A stretch of 64,000 nucleotides of DNA from Ramlibacter montanisoli (GCF_013087525.1 NZ_JABFCS010000001.1:2852001-2916000), one strand, 5' to 3'. Counted from the stretch's first letter, positions 1-10,178 are shown. The notes: generated by a model from the letters alone, not told the origin. Numbers and translations: made by a program.

Positions 1-304
1 GGAGGCCTGTTCGATCGAGGAGGCGACGCAGCAGGCGCTGTCGGCGCGGCCCGACGTGGTGCTGGCGGACATGCGCCTGCGCAACGGCGAGACCGGCATC
101 GCCGCCATCTCCAGCATCGTGGCCGCGATCGGCCAGACGCCCTCGGTCCTGATCAGCGGCGACACCGCGCCCGACCGGCTGCAGGAAGCCAACCGCGCCG
201 GGATCACGCTGCTGCACAAGCCGGTGAGCCTGCCCACGCTGCAGGCCGAACTGGGGCGCATCCTGGACGACAAGGGGCCGCGCCATGAACCCACCCGGTC
301 CTGA
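1..304 (+). CDS. C-terminal receiver domain of a hybrid sensor kinase (5' partial)
   Basis: The frame is open from base 2, so the gene begins upstream of the window; about 100 codons are present. They form most of a response-regulator receiver domain. The phospho-acceptor Asp lies in VLADMRL, the conserved Ser in LISGD, and the Lys in LLHKPV. The KPV-x8-L ending is typical of receivers attached to the C-terminus of hybrid histidine kinases, and a complete kinase with the same ending lies at 8409-10178. The stop overlaps the start of the next gene by 20 bases, so the two are probably co-transcribed. A free-standing response regulator cannot be excluded because the N-terminus is missing. Confidence 0.75.
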   Translation, partial: EACSIEEATQQALSARPDVVLADMRLRNGETGIAAISSIVAAIGQTPSVLISGDTAPDRLQEANRAGITLLHKPVSLPTLQAELGRILDDKGPRHEPTRS

Positions 305-3300
305 TCCCGACCCTGCGGGCGCCGGCCTGCGCTGGCTCTCGCGCGACTACGCCGACCTGCGCGCCGGCTGGGACGGCAAGCCGATCGACGTGCTGATCGT
401 CGGCAGCGGCTACGGCGGCGCCATGGCCGCAGCGGAACTCGCCGGGCGCCAGATCATGGAGGACGGCGTGCTGCGGCCGCTGCGCGTGTGCGTCCTGGAA
501 CGCGGCAACGAGTACGCCCCGGCATGTTCGCCTCCAGCCTGCAGGAGCTGCCGCCGCACGTGCGCGTGCACCGCGGCGGGCACGACAAGACCTTCGGGCC
601 GCTGGACGCGCTGCTGGACCTGCGCGTGGGCCCCGACGTGTGCACGCTGGTGGGCAACGGGCTGGGCGGCGGATCGCTGATCAACGCCGGCGTGATGGAA
701 AAGCCGCGCCTGCCCGATTGCGCGCGCCTGCCCCAGGCGCTGCGCGCGGACCTGTCCGACGCCTTCCTGGAACAGGTGAAGGCGCGGCTGGGCGCCAGCA
801 CGCAACTGCACGCGCACCCGCGCGTGCCGGCCGGCGGCCTGCCCAAGACGCAGGCCCTGCAAAAGCTGGCGCGGGCGGGCGATCCCGGCGCCGTGGAATT
901 CCGCGCGGCCGCGATCACCGTGCAGGTGGCGGAGGACCCAGCCGATCCCGACGTGCCGCCCTGCACCCTGTGCGGCGACTGCATGACCGGCTGCAACGTC
1001 GGCGCCAAGAAATCGCTGGACACCACGCTGCTGCGCGAAGCCTGGCGCAAGGGCGCGGAGATCTACACCGGCGGCAGCGTGCTGCGGCTGCGGCGCAGCG
1101 GGGTGAAGGACGCGCGCTGGAGCGTGAGCACGGTCTACACCGACGAGTCGCTGCGCCGGCGGCACAAGCCACTGGACATCCTGGCGCAGCGCGTGATCCT
1201 GGCCGCGGGCACGCTGGGCAGCACGGAGATCCTGCTGCGCTCGCGCTCCTCCTCCCTGCTGTTCTCCCGCAAGCTCGGCGAGCAGTTCTCCTGCAACGGC
1301 GACAACCTGGTGGCCGTGCACGACGGTCCGGACCGCGTGCACGCGACCACGCGCGAATGCGAGCCGCTGCGCGAGCGGCAGGTGGGGCCGACGATCACCG
1401 CGGTGGCCGACCTCAAGGGCGTGCTGCTGCAGGAATTCGCGGTGCCCGCGCCCCTGAAGCGGCTGTTCGAGGAAACGGTGACCACCGCCCGCCTGCTCGA
1501 CGACCTGGGCCGGCCGCCGAAGGGCTCACGGACCGGGCCCGACGGCTGCGATTCCTTCGGCGTCGATGCCGCGGCCATGGAACGCACGCTGCTGCTGGGC
1601 GTGATCGGCCATGACGAGAGCTGCGGCCGGCTGGTGCTCGACGAGCCGCGGCGGCGCGACGACCGCCGGCAGGCCGAGGGCAGGCTGGAGGTCCGCTGGC
1701 CGGAGGTGCGCCACGCGCACCAGCTGGAACACGGGTTCGCGGCGGCGAAGGCTCTGGCCGACCGCGCCCAGGGTGCGCAGGCCAGCGTGCTGCCCAATCC
1801 GCTGTGGCGCCTGCTGCCGCGCGACATGGAATTCCTGGTGCAGGGCGAGCGCGGCCCGGTGCTGACGGTGCATCCGCTCGGGGGCTGTCCCATGGGCGAG
1901 TCGGTGGAGGACGGCGTGGTGGACGATCGCGGCCGCGTCTTCGATGCGGACGCGGGCGAAGGCGGCGGCGGCGCGCGTGTGCACGAGGGCCTGGTGGTGC
2001 TGGACGGGTCCGTCGTGCCGGCGTCGCTGGGGGCCAATCCGGCGCTCACCATCGCCGCCGTCGCCCAGCGCGCGGCCGGCCTGCTGGCCACCGATTGGGG
2101 CCTGGCGCCGGCGGCCGCGCCGCTGCGCGCGCTGCCGCGCCGTCCGGTGTTCCGCCCGCCCGAGCAGTGCACGCCGCCCAAGCCGCGCGAAACCGAGGTG
2201 GAACTCGCCGAGCGGCTGATCGGCCGCTCGGGCAAGTACCTGGTGGAGCTGACCCTGCGCTACGCGCCGGCCACCGTCGCCGCCATGATGTCGGGCGAGC
2301 GGCCCAAGCTGCAGGTGGACAGCAAGCGCTCCTTCATGCGCGTGTTCGCCGGCGACGAGGAAACCCGCCGCCGGCTCATCACCTGGTCGGAACCGCGCCG
2401 CGACGACCAGGCGCTGGTGGTGGCGCGCGTGCAGGGGGACCTCGACCTGCTGCGGCAGGAGCCGGGCACGCTCGGCTGGCGCAAGTGGAAGGCCGCGTGG
2501 TGCTGGTTCGTCAACCGCGGCACGCGCGAGATCTGGGACGCCTACGTCGTGCGCACCGTGCAGCAGACGCTCAAGCCCTCGCAGTTCCTGGCCGCGGCGG
2601 CGCGCGCCGCGGAGGCGCGCTGCTTCGACTACACCGTGCAGGTGGGCGACATCGTCAAGCCGTCCGCGGACGGCCCCGCGCTGCTGAAGACCGGCGACAC
2701 GCTCAAGGGCGCCAAGCGGCTCACCTATGGGCTGTACAGCAACCCCTGGCGCCAGCTGACCGAGATGAGGCTCACGCAATGGCCGGCCCGGCTCGGCGCC
2801 GGCACGCTGACGCTGGACGGCCGCTTCCTCGCGCGCCAGGGCTTTCCGCTGGTGCGCATCACGCGGCAGGAGAACCAGATCGTCGCGCTGGCGGAACTGG
2901 CTTCGTGGGCGGCCTGCTGGATGCGCATGCTGGCCAGCATCCACCTGTGGTCCTTCCGCTCCCCCGACCCGGCGCCCGCCGTGCGCCCCGCCTTGCTGCC
3001 TTCGTCCCTGCCGACGCGGCTGCCGGCGCCGCAGATCGAGGAGATCGAACTCGAGCCGCCGCGGCAGGGCGTCGCCGTGCGCCTGCGCCTGACGCGCTAT
3101 GCGCGCCCCGAGGGACGGCCGGTCGCGCTGATCCACGGCTACAGCGCCAGCGGCACCACCTACACCCACGATGCGCTGCCCAAGCCGCTCGCGCTGCACC
3201 TGTACGAGCGCGGGCACGACGTCTGGGTGCTGGACCTGCGCACCAGCGCCGGCATGCCCTCGGCGCGCCTGCCCTGGCACTTCGAGGACGCCGCGCTGGC

Positions 3301-4246
3301 CGACATCCCGGTGGCGATCGCGCGCATCCGGGCCATCACGCGGGCGCCCACGGTGGACGTGTTCGCCCACTGCATAGGCGCGGTCATGCTCAGCACCGCG
3401 CTGCTCACGCACCACACCGACCTGTGGAAGTTCGACCTGGTCGACCCCGGCGGCGAGGGCCCGCGGGCGAAGCGCTATCCCGGGGAGCTGCAGGCGCTGC
3501 GCGGCAGCATCGGCCGCGTCGTGCTCTCGCAGAAAGCGCCCGCGCTGGTGTACAGCGACGCCAACGTGCTGCGCGCGTATTTCATGCGCGCGCTGCGGCA
3601 GGTGATCCTGCCGGAGGACTACCAGTTCAACGTTCCTGCCCAGACGAAGGGCGTGGGCGGCGGGCTGATGGACCGCGTGCTGGCCACCATGCCTTACCCG
3701 AACAGCGAGTTCCGCCGCGAGAACCCCTTCCTGCCGCCGTGGAAGCGCGCGCCCTGGGCGGCCTTCCGCCACCGCATGGACGCCCTGTACGCGCGCGACT
3801 TCAGCCTGGGCAACGTCACCGGCAAGACGCTGCGCGCGATCCACGACCTGTTCGGCCCGCTCAACCTGGACACGGTGGCGCAGGCGATCCACTTCGCGCG
3901 CACCAACACCATCACCGACGCCGCCGGCCGCGCGATCGACACCCAGGGCGCGACCCTGGCCGAGCGCTGGCCGCGGCAAGGCACGCTCAGCATCCACGGC
4001 GTGGACAACGGCCTGGCCGACGTCGCCACGCTCGACGTCTTCGAGCGGCAGATGCAGCGCGCCGGCGTGCCGCTGCAGGTGCGGCGCGTGGCCGGCTACG
4101 GCCACCAGGACTGCCTGATCGGCCGCCATGCCGAACGCGACGTCTTCATCCACATCTCGGAATTCCTGGAGCAGCGCCATGACGAACCCGAGCCGCAGCT
4201 GGCTGTGGCAGACCCCGTCGAACGGACTGGTGCACAAGCAGGGTAG
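285..4246 (+). CDS. GMC oxidoreductase fused to an alpha/beta hydrolase (cholesterol-oxidase-like), frameshift in this sequence
   Basis: Once one lost base is restored in the C-run at 517-520, this is one protein of about 1,320 residues. Residues 35-45 carry the FAD-binding motif DVLIVGSGYGG. Around residues 226-236 is a CxxCGxCxxxC motif followed by GAKKSLDTT, as in ChoD-type cholesterol oxidases. HPLGGCPMG and the NPALTIAA ending complete the GMC part by about residue 607. A linker region of unknown function follows. From about residue 948 there is an alpha/beta hydrolase fold: oxyanion motif LIHGYSASG, nucleophile elbow AHCIGA near 1028 with Cys in place of Ser, and a late GYGHQD histidine. 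Its likely role is oxidation of a sterol or other lipid-like alcohol followed by ester or thioester cleavage; the substrate is unknown. The PhoD-like gene overlaps its end. Confidence 0.8.
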
Positions 4247-5756
4247 CTGGTACGCCTGCGCCGACCGCACCCTGGGCGATGCCTGGGGCCTGCTCGCGCC
4301 GCTCCAGCGCGACGGCGAAGGCGCCTGGCAGGTCGCCGGCGGCGACGACGCCGAGTTCACCCTGCACCGCGTGACGGTCGACCACCTGCGCGAGCTGCCC
4401 ATGCCCGCGCAATCCGAGGCGGAGCGCCTGGTCTGCCTGCTGCGCTACGACCACCCCGACGAACGTCCCGGCTCCTTCGCCTCCGCCTTCGCGCCCGCGC
4501 GCGCGGCGGCGCAGCGCAAGGGCGCGCACAAGGCGGCGGCGGACGACAAGGTGGCCGGCGCGGACCTGGACGCCGCGCTGCAGGAACTGCGGCGGCAGCT
4601 GGGCGACGACCTCGAGCGGCAGTTCCTCAGCCCGCCCGCGCCCAGGCCGCAGGCCCAGGCCGCGGCGAGCCGCGCCGTCCTGCCCGCGGGCCAGGGCGAG
4701 GTCTTCACCTTCGCCTTCGCGAGCTGCCAGTACCCCTCGGGCATGCTGGACCGGCTGCCCGCACTGCGTTCCTTCGAGGCGATCGCGCGCCGCTTTCCCG
4801 GCGGCACGGGGCTGCCGACGCGCCTGCTGCTGCTGGGCGACCAGGTGTACACGGATGCCACCTACGGGCTGCTCGATCCCGCGCGGCTGGACGACCGCTA
4901 CCGCCTGCCGTACGAGCAGCTCACCTGCTGCGACGGCCCGTGGGCGTGCGTGCCGCAGGACCTGAAGCGCGTGACCTGCATGACGCTGGACGACCACGAG
5001 ATCGCCGACGACTGGGAGCCCTGGTTCCCCGGAGCCACCGGCGAGCAGTACAAGCGCGGCCTGGCCGCCTACTGGCGCTACCAGCGCGGCGAGGAAACGC
5101 CGCCGGATCACCTGTGGACCACGCAGCCCGAGCCCTGGGAGCCGCAGGAGGGCTGGCGCCTGTTCATGGCCGACACGCGCACGGCGCGCGAGTATCGCAG
5201 CGAGGAAACGCTGGCCGAAGCCACCATCCTCGGGCGCAAGCAGACGGAGAGCCTGGAGGCCTGGCTGGCGGAGGCGCCCCCGCAGGACCTGAAGATCGTC
5301 AGCTCCGCGGCGATGCTGCTGCCGCGCACGCGCATCTTCCAGGACACGCCGCTGCGGCTGGACAACTGGCAGGGCTACCCGGCCTCGTTCCAGCGCCTGC
5401 TGGCTTTCATCTGCGACCACGGGCTGCGCAACCTGGTCTTCCTTTCCGGTGACCTGCACCTGGGATGCAGCGCGCGCATTCGCGTGCGCAACCGCGCCAG
5501 CGGCCAGGAAGCGGAGTTCCAGTCGCACCACGCGCCGGCGCTCTACGCGCCCTACCCCTTCGCCAACGAGACGCGCTGGAACCTGCTGCTGGAGGACGGC
5601 TTCAGCTTCACGCGCGAAGCGGGCGGCCAGGCGAGCACCTACGACGTCAGCGTCAGCGGCCACACCCTCGGCGAGGGGGTCCACGGCTGCGGGATCCTGC
5701 AGGCGCGCCGCAACGGGGCGGGCTGGAAGATCGAGGCCGACTTCCTGCGGGCCTAG
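4179..5756 (+). CDS. PhoD-like metallophosphatase family protein
   Basis: This 525-residue protein belongs to the PhoD/alkaline phosphatase D-like calcineurin fold. Metal-binding motifs are visible in order: GDQVYTDA, DDHEIADDW, and SGDLHLG near the C-terminus. No signal peptide is seen, so a cytoplasmic location is likely, unlike secreted PhoD. The ATG at 4179 was chosen over an earlier in-frame ATG at 4128 because it follows a GGAG-like site and gives a normal start. It still overlaps the upstream fusion gene by 68 bases, so the two proteins are probably made together. The substrate is unknown; a phosphodiester or phosphomonoester linked to the upstream oxidoreductase pathway is only a guess. 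Confidence 0.8.
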   Translation: MTNPSRSWLWQTPSNGLVHKQGSWYACADRTLGDAWGLLAPLQRDGEGAWQVAGGDDAEFTLHRVTVDHLRELPMPAQSEAERLVCLLRYDHPDERPGSFASAFAPARAAAQRKGAHKAAADDKVAGADLDAALQELRRQLGDDLERQFLSPPAPRPQAQAAASRAVLPAGQGEVFTFAFASCQYPSGMLDRLPALRSFEAIARRFPGGTGLPTRLLLLGDQVYTDATYGLLDPARLDDRYRLPYEQLTCCDGPWACVPQDLKRVTCMTLDDHEIADDWEPWFPGATGEQYKRGLAAYWRYQRGEETPPDHLWTTQPEPWEPQEGWRLFMADTRTAREYRSEETLAEATILGRKQTESLEAWLAEAPPQDLKIVSSAAMLLPRTRIFQDTPLRLDNWQGYPASFQRLLAFICDHGLRNLVFLSGDLHLGCSARIRVRNRASGQEAEFQSHHAPALYAPYPFANETRWNLLLEDGFSFTREAGGQASTYDVSVSGHTLGEGVHGCGILQARRNGAGWKIEADFLRA

Positions 5757-5765
5757 GAGGACGCG

Positions 5766-6386
5766 CTAGGAGATGCGCACGCCCTGCTCCGCGGCCATGT
5801 ACACGGCCTCGGTGCGGTTGCGGGTGCCCAGTTCCTGGTAGATGGCGCGCAGGTGCGTCTTGACGGTGCCGTCGCTGATCCCGAGTTCGCGGGCGATCAG
5901 CTTGTTGGAGCTGCCGCGCAGCGCGGCGCGCAGCACGTCGGCCTGCCGTTCGGTCAGCGAGGGGAAGGCATCGCGCACGTCGCGCGTGTGGATCGGCGCC
6001 ATGCCGCCGGTGGGCAGGTAGACGCCGCCGTCGGCGATGGTCTTGACCGCCAGCATCAGCTGCGCCGGCGGCGAGTCCTTGGGGATGAAGCCGGCGGCGC
6101 CCAGGTCCACCGCGCTGCGCACCAGCTCCGCGTTGCGGTCGCCGGAGAGCACCACCACGCGCGTGAGCGGCGCCGATTCGCGCAGCGCCTCCAGCGCGCG
6201 GGCGCCGGCCAGGCCGTCCATGTGCCAGTCCATCAGGATCAGGTCGAAATTGGCGCCGCGGGTGGCGGCCAGGGCCTCTTCGGCCGAGGCGGTCAGGGTG
6301 ACTTCCATGCTGGAGTCCAGCTTTTCCAGGAGGAGGCGCAGCCCTTCCCGGAAGAGGGAGTGGTCATCGCATACCAGAACTCGCAT
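5766..6386 (-). CDS. LuxR/FixJ-family response regulator
   Basis: This 206-residue two-component regulator has an N-terminal receiver (acidic pair CDD, phospho-Asp in ILMDWHM, Lys in FIPKDSP) and a C-terminal LuxR-type helix-turn-helix of about 60 residues that starts at LTERQADVL and includes GTVKTHL. Its stop lies 9 bases from the end of the convergent PhoD-like gene. It is a paralogue of the regulator at 7732-8405, with rodA between them. It probably controls transcription after phosphorylation by a kinase such as the hybrid enzyme at 8409-10178, but that pairing is inferred only from proximity. Confidence 0.9.
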   Translation of the reverse strand: MRVLVCDDHSLFREGLRLLLEKLDSSMEVTLTASAEEALAATRGANFDLILMDWHMDGLAGARALEALRESAPLTRVVVLSGDRNAELVRSAVDLGAAGFIPKDSPPAQLMLAVKTIADGGVYLPTGGMAPIHTRDVRDAFPSLTERQADVLRAALRGSSNKLIARELGISDGTVKTHLRAIYQELGTRNRTEAVYMAAEQGVRIS

Positions 6387-6501
6387 GAAGGCCTCCTATT
6401 GCCCGTACTGCAGGATAGCGGGAGGACCCGATCCGACCAAACGACCGCGCGATCTTGCCCGGCCGCGCCGCCGGGCGCGTCTCCCCATCGGGAGACCGAT
6501 C

Positions 6502-7656
6502 CTAGCTCTGCACGAGGCGCTTGGACTTGGAAATCGACATCAGGATTCCCAGCCCCATCCCCAGCGTCACCATGGCCGTGCCGCCATAGCTGATGAAGGG
6601 CAGCGGCACGCCCACCACCGGCAGGATGCCGCTGACCATGCCCATGTTCACGAAGGCATAGGTGAAGAAGATCATGGTCACCGCGCCGGCCAGCAGGCGC
6701 GAGAACAGCGTCGGCGCCTCCAGCGCGATCGCCAGCCCGCGCAGCACCAGGAACAGGAAGGCGGCGATCAGGAACAGGGTGCCCAGCAGGCCGAACTCCT
6801 CGGAGTAGGCCGCGAAGATGAAGTCGGTGGTGCGTTCGGGGATGAACTCCAGGTGGGTCTGGGTGCCCTGCATGAAGCCCTTGCCGAACAGGCCGCCGGA
6901 GCCGATGGCGATCATGCCCTGGATGATGTGGAAGCCCTTGCCCAGCGGGTCGCGCGTGGGATCCAGCAGCGTGCAGATCCGCTGCTGCTGGTAGTCGTGC
7001 AGGATGAACCAGCGCACCCCGTCGGCGCACAGCGTGTCGCCGAAGATCACCAGCAGCGCGATCGCCACCACGCCCACCAGGAAGGGCGGGATGATCAGCT
7101 TCCAGGACAGGCCGGCGAAGAAGATCACCGACAGCCCGGCCATCAGCACCAGCAGGGAGGTGCCCAGGTCCGGCTGCTTCATGATCAGGCCGACGGGCAC
7201 CGCCAGCAGCACCACGGCGACGATGAAGTCCAGCGGCCGCAACTGCCCTTCGCGCTTCTGGAACCACCAGGCCAGCATCAGCGGCATGGCGATCTTGAGG
7301 ATCTCGCTCGGCTGGATCACCACGCCCACGTTGACCCAGCGCCGAGCGCCCTTCTTGGTGATGCCGAACACGGCCACCGCCACCAGCAGCGCCACGCCCA
7401 CGATGTACAGCGGCACCGCGAAGCTCATCAGCCGCTGCGGCGGGATCTGGGCGATGACGAACATGATGCCCCCGGCCAGCAGCATGTTGCGGCCGTGGTC
7501 GAGGAAGCGGCTGCCGTGGTCGAAGCCGGAGCTGTACATGGTCAACAGCCCGGCGCACGCCAGCAGGAAGACGGCGAAGGCCAGCGGCCCGTCGAATCCC
7601 TGGAGCATGGGGGAAAAACGGTGGCGGAGGGACGGCTTATCGAAGACTGCGGCCAT
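6502..7656 (-). CDS. rodA: Rod-shape protein RodA, SEDS peptidoglycan glycosyltransferase
   Basis: This 384-residue polytopic inner-membrane protein polymerises lipid II into glycan strands during lateral wall growth, together with the transpeptidase PBP2 and MreBCD. SEDS hallmarks are visible: GARRWVNVG and QPSEILKIA, the acidic residue in MKQPDLGTSLL, the ERTTDFIFA segment, and VPLPFISYGG near the end. It has about ten membrane segments and the usual family length. It stands apart from mreBCD and mrdA, which are not in this window. It is distinguished from the FtsW in this window by its shorter N-terminus and its C-terminal sequence. It is divergent from the regulator at 7732, with 75 bases between them. 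Confidence 0.95.
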   Translation of the reverse strand: MAAVFDKPSLRHRFSPMLQGFDGPLAFAVFLLACAGLLTMYSSGFDHGSRFLDHGRNMLLAGGIMFVIAQIPPQRLMSFAVPLYIVGVALLVAVAVFGITKKGARRWVNVGVVIQPSEILKIAMPLMLAWWFQKREGQLRPLDFIVAVVLLAVPVGLIMKQPDLGTSLLVLMAGLSVIFFAGLSWKLIIPPFLVGVVAIALLVIFGDTLCADGVRWFILHDYQQQRICTLLDPTRDPLGKGFHIIQGMIAIGSGGLFGKGFMQGTQTHLEFIPERTTDFIFAAYSEEFGLLGTLFLIAAFLFLVLRGLAIALEAPTLFSRLLAGAVTMIFFTYAFVNMGMVSGILPVVGVPLPFISYGGTAMVTLGMGLGILMSISKSKRLVQS

Positions 7657-7693
7657 CCGGGGATTATCTCCCGCCCCTCATCCGAATGGCCGT

Positions 7694-7711
7694 AGCCGGG
7701 GAGACCCGGCT
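7694..7711. other. Perfect 7-bp inverted repeat between rodA and a response regulator
   Basis: AGCCGGG, a GAGA loop, then CCCGGCT, in the 75-base divergent intergenic region 20 bases before the regulator start. It could be an operator or a 5' leader hairpin. No T-run follows, so a terminator is less likely. Confidence 0.35.
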
Positions 7712-7731
7712 GCTAACATGCCGCGCAACCC

Positions 7732-8405
7732 ATGAACATCCTCGTCGTCGACGACCACCCCTGTACCGCAGCGGCGTCGTGTACACCCTGCAGAACACGG
7801 GCATGGACGTCCATGTCATCGAGTGCTCGGTTCTGGAAACCGCCTTCCAGCGCATGGACGACGGCCTGGCCGTCGACCTGACGATCCTGGACCTGCAGAT
7901 GCCGGGCTACCACGGGCTGGACTCGCTGCGTGCCATGCGCGGCCGCCGGCCGGAAGTGCCGGTGCTGGTGCTGTCCGGCAACGAGGATCCCGCCATCGTG
8001 CGCGAATGCATCGACCTGGGCGCCTACGGCTTCGTGCCCAAGTCGGCGCCCAGCGACCAGTTCCATGCCGCGCTGTCGCTGGTGCTCTCCGGCGGCGTCT
8101 ACCTGCCGCCCACCAGCCTGAGCGTGGGCATGCCGGCCACCCGGGCCCAGCAGGACGCGTGGAGCCGCCTGGGCGCCCACCTCACCGAGCGCCAGCGCCA
8201 GGTGCTGCTGGGCATCGTCCAGGGCAAGCCCAACAAGGTGATCGCGCGCGACCTCGGCTTGTCCGACACCACGGTGAAGTCGCACGTGGCGCACATCCTC
8301 GATGCGCTGGTGGTGTCCAACCGCACCGAGGCGGTCTACGCGCTGGCCCGCGCCGGCGTGAGCATCCGCGACCTGCAGGCTTCCTCGCCCGACTCCGTGT
8401 TCTGA
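7732..8405 (+). CDS. LuxR/FixJ-family response regulator, frameshift near the start
   Basis: The protein starts MNILVVDDHP at 7732. One C has been lost from the run at 7758-7761; restoring it joins LYRSGVVYTL and gives 224 residues. The receiver has the acidic pair VDDHP, phospho-Asp in TILDLQM, and Lys in FVPKSAP. The LuxR helix-turn-helix begins LTERQRQVL and contains TTVKSHV. The gene ends 3 bases before the convergent hybrid kinase at 8409-10178, and its domain layout matches the regulator at 5766-6386. Without the correction the gene would appear to start inside the receiver with an unrelated leader, so a downstream in-frame start should not be trusted. Confidence 0.88.
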
Positions 8406-8408
8406 GGC

Positions 8409-10178
8409 TCAGGCCAGGTCGCCGGACTGCGTCACGTCGTTGCCCGGGAAGGCCGCGCGCACCGCGTCCAGCAGGCGGTCCGGTGTCACCGGCTTCTGCA
8501 GCACCGGCAGGTTCAGCCCGCGTTCCAGGATGTCCGGCTCGCCCGAGATGATCCACGCCGGAACCCAGCCGTATTCCGCCCGCACCGCGTCCACCGCCTC
8601 CACGCCCGTCCCCTCGGCCAGCCGGAAGTCGGCCAGCATCAGGTCCGGCGGGCGGTCCGCATGGCGCAGCACGTCCTGCAGCTGCGCCAGCGAAGCGGCC
8701 TGCGCCACGCGCGCGCCCGCTTCCACCAGCCAGGCGGAAAGCGCGTCCCGCGTGAGGCGGTCGTTCTCGAGAACCGCGACCAGCCGGCCGTGCAGCAGCG
8801 CCTCGCAGTGGCGCTGCCGGCGCGGCGGCTCGGCCGCCAGTCCTTCGGCGGCGAGCGGCAGCCGCAGCGTCACCTTCGTGCCCTGGCCCGGTTCCGACTC
8901 CAGGCGCAGGCCCGCCTGCATCAGGTCGGACATGTGGCGCGAGATGGCCAGCCCCAGGCCGATGCCCTCGGCCTCCGCCAGGGTGGCCGAGCGGCCGCGG
9001 AAGAAGGCGTTGCAGGCCTGCTCCAGGTCCTCGCGTTCCATGCCCACGCCCTGGTCGCTCACGCTCACGCCGACGGCGTCGCCCTCGCGCTTCACCCGCA
9101 GCACGATCTCGCCGCGCAGCGAGTACTTGAAGGCGTTGTCCAGGAAGTTGCGCAGCATGCGCTCCAGCAGCACGGGGTCGGCGGACACGGTGCAGGACTC
9201 CTGCACGTCCATGCGGAAGCGCAGGCCGCGCGCCGCGCACTTCTCGGCGAAGCCCGACACCGCGGCGGCGAGCAGCCGGTCCAGGTCCACCGGCTGCACC
9301 ACCGCCTTCATGGTGCCGGCGTCGATCTGCGCGAAGTCCACCAGGTGGCGGAACATGCCGTCGATGGATTCGCCGGTGCGCACGATCTGCTGCGCCATCG
9401 CGTCGCGCCGGCCGGGATCGCTGGACCGGCGGAAGATGTCGGTGAGGAACATCAGCGCCTGCACCGGCTGCCGCATGTCGTGGCTGGCCGCCCCCAGGAA
9501 ACGCGAGCGCGCCCGCTGCGTCTCCTGCTGCTTCTGCAGGCTCTCCCGCAGCTGCTGCACCAGCACCGCGTTCTGCTGCGCCGCCTCCACCGCGTCGCGC
9601 AACTGGGCCTGCACGATGCGCGCCAGGCGGATCAGCATCGGCGCGCCCAGCAGCATCGCCGCCGCGATCAGCAGCAGCTCGCGCAGGCCGGTGTGGCCCA
9701 CCCACCCGAGGTACACCGTGGACAGGCAGGCCGCCAGGTACAGCGCGTACACGCGCGGCTGCACCGCCAGCACCGCCACGGCCAGGCAGACCCAGCCGAC
9801 GGTGATGATGGTCAGCACGCCGAGGTCCGCCACCGACAGGGCGCGCGAGAACAGCGGGACCGACAGCGTCGTGATCCAGCTGGTGAGCGCCGCGACCACG
9901 GCGATGCGGTGCAGCGTGTGCTCGGTGGCGCCGTGCTTCTGCACCAGGCGGTGGAAATAGGGCTGGCGCACCACCATGCCGAGCGCGACCACCAGGTACC
10001 AGGCGAGGAAGGCTGCCCAGCCCACCGCCGGCACGAAGATCACGCCCAGCGTCGCTCCCATGAGCAAGGCAGTGGCCGCCCCGGCCCGGGTCTGGGCGAG
10101 GATCATGGCCACGCTGCGCTTGACCAGTTCCGTGGACACGTCGGAGCCGGTCGCCGCTGATTGTTCCTGGTCCGCCAA
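8409..10178 (-). CDS. Hybrid sensor histidine kinase with C-terminal receiver
   Basis: This 589-residue membrane kinase has about six hydrophobic segments in residues 20-190, with no large periplasmic loop, so it probably senses a membrane or cytoplasmic signal. A short coiled coil rich in Gln and Arg follows. The phospho-acceptor His is near residue 233 in SHDMRQPVQ, and the ATPase domain shows N-box NFLDNAFKYS and G-boxes DQGVGM and GIGLGLA. A C-terminal receiver of about 110 residues has Asp in LMLADFRL and ends VLQKPVTPDRLL. The same architecture seems to end at base 304. Likely partners are the two LuxR-type regulators nearby. The signal is unknown. Confidence 0.9.
   Translation of the reverse strand: MADQEQSAATGSDVSTELVKRSVAMILAQTRAGAATALLMGATLGVIFVPAVGWAAFLAWYLVVALGMVVRQPYFHRLVQKHGATEHTLHRIAVVAALTSWITTLSVPLFSRALSVADLGVLTIITVGWVCLAVAVLAVQPRVYALYLAACLSTVYLGWVGHTGLRELLLIAAAMLLGAPMLIRLARIVQAQLRDAVEAAQQNAVLVQQLRESLQKQQETQRARSRFLGAASHDMRQPVQALMFLTDIFRRSSDPGRRDAMAQQIVRTGESIDGMFRHLVDFAQIDAGTMKAVVQPVDLDRLLAAAVSGFAEKCAARGLRFRMDVQESCTVSADPVLLERMLRNFLDNAFKYSLRGEIVLRVKREGDAVGVSVSDQGVGMEREDLEQACNAFFRGRSATLAEAEGIGLGLAISRHMSDLMQAGLRLESEPGQGTKVTLRLPLAAEGLAAEPPRRQRHCEALLHGRLVAVLENDRLTRDALSAWLVEAGARVAQAASLAQLQDVLRHADRPPDLMLADFRLAEGTGVEAVDAVRAEYGWVPAWIISGEPDILERGLNLPVLQKPVTPDRLLDAVRAAFPGNDVTQSGDLA

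Noticed and set aside
1526..4402. A 958-codon open frame on the minus strand opposite the GMC fusion
   Set aside because: Shadow of a high-GC coding region: no family motifs, low-complexity Arg/Ala/His content, while the plus strand has clear FAD and hydrolase motifs.
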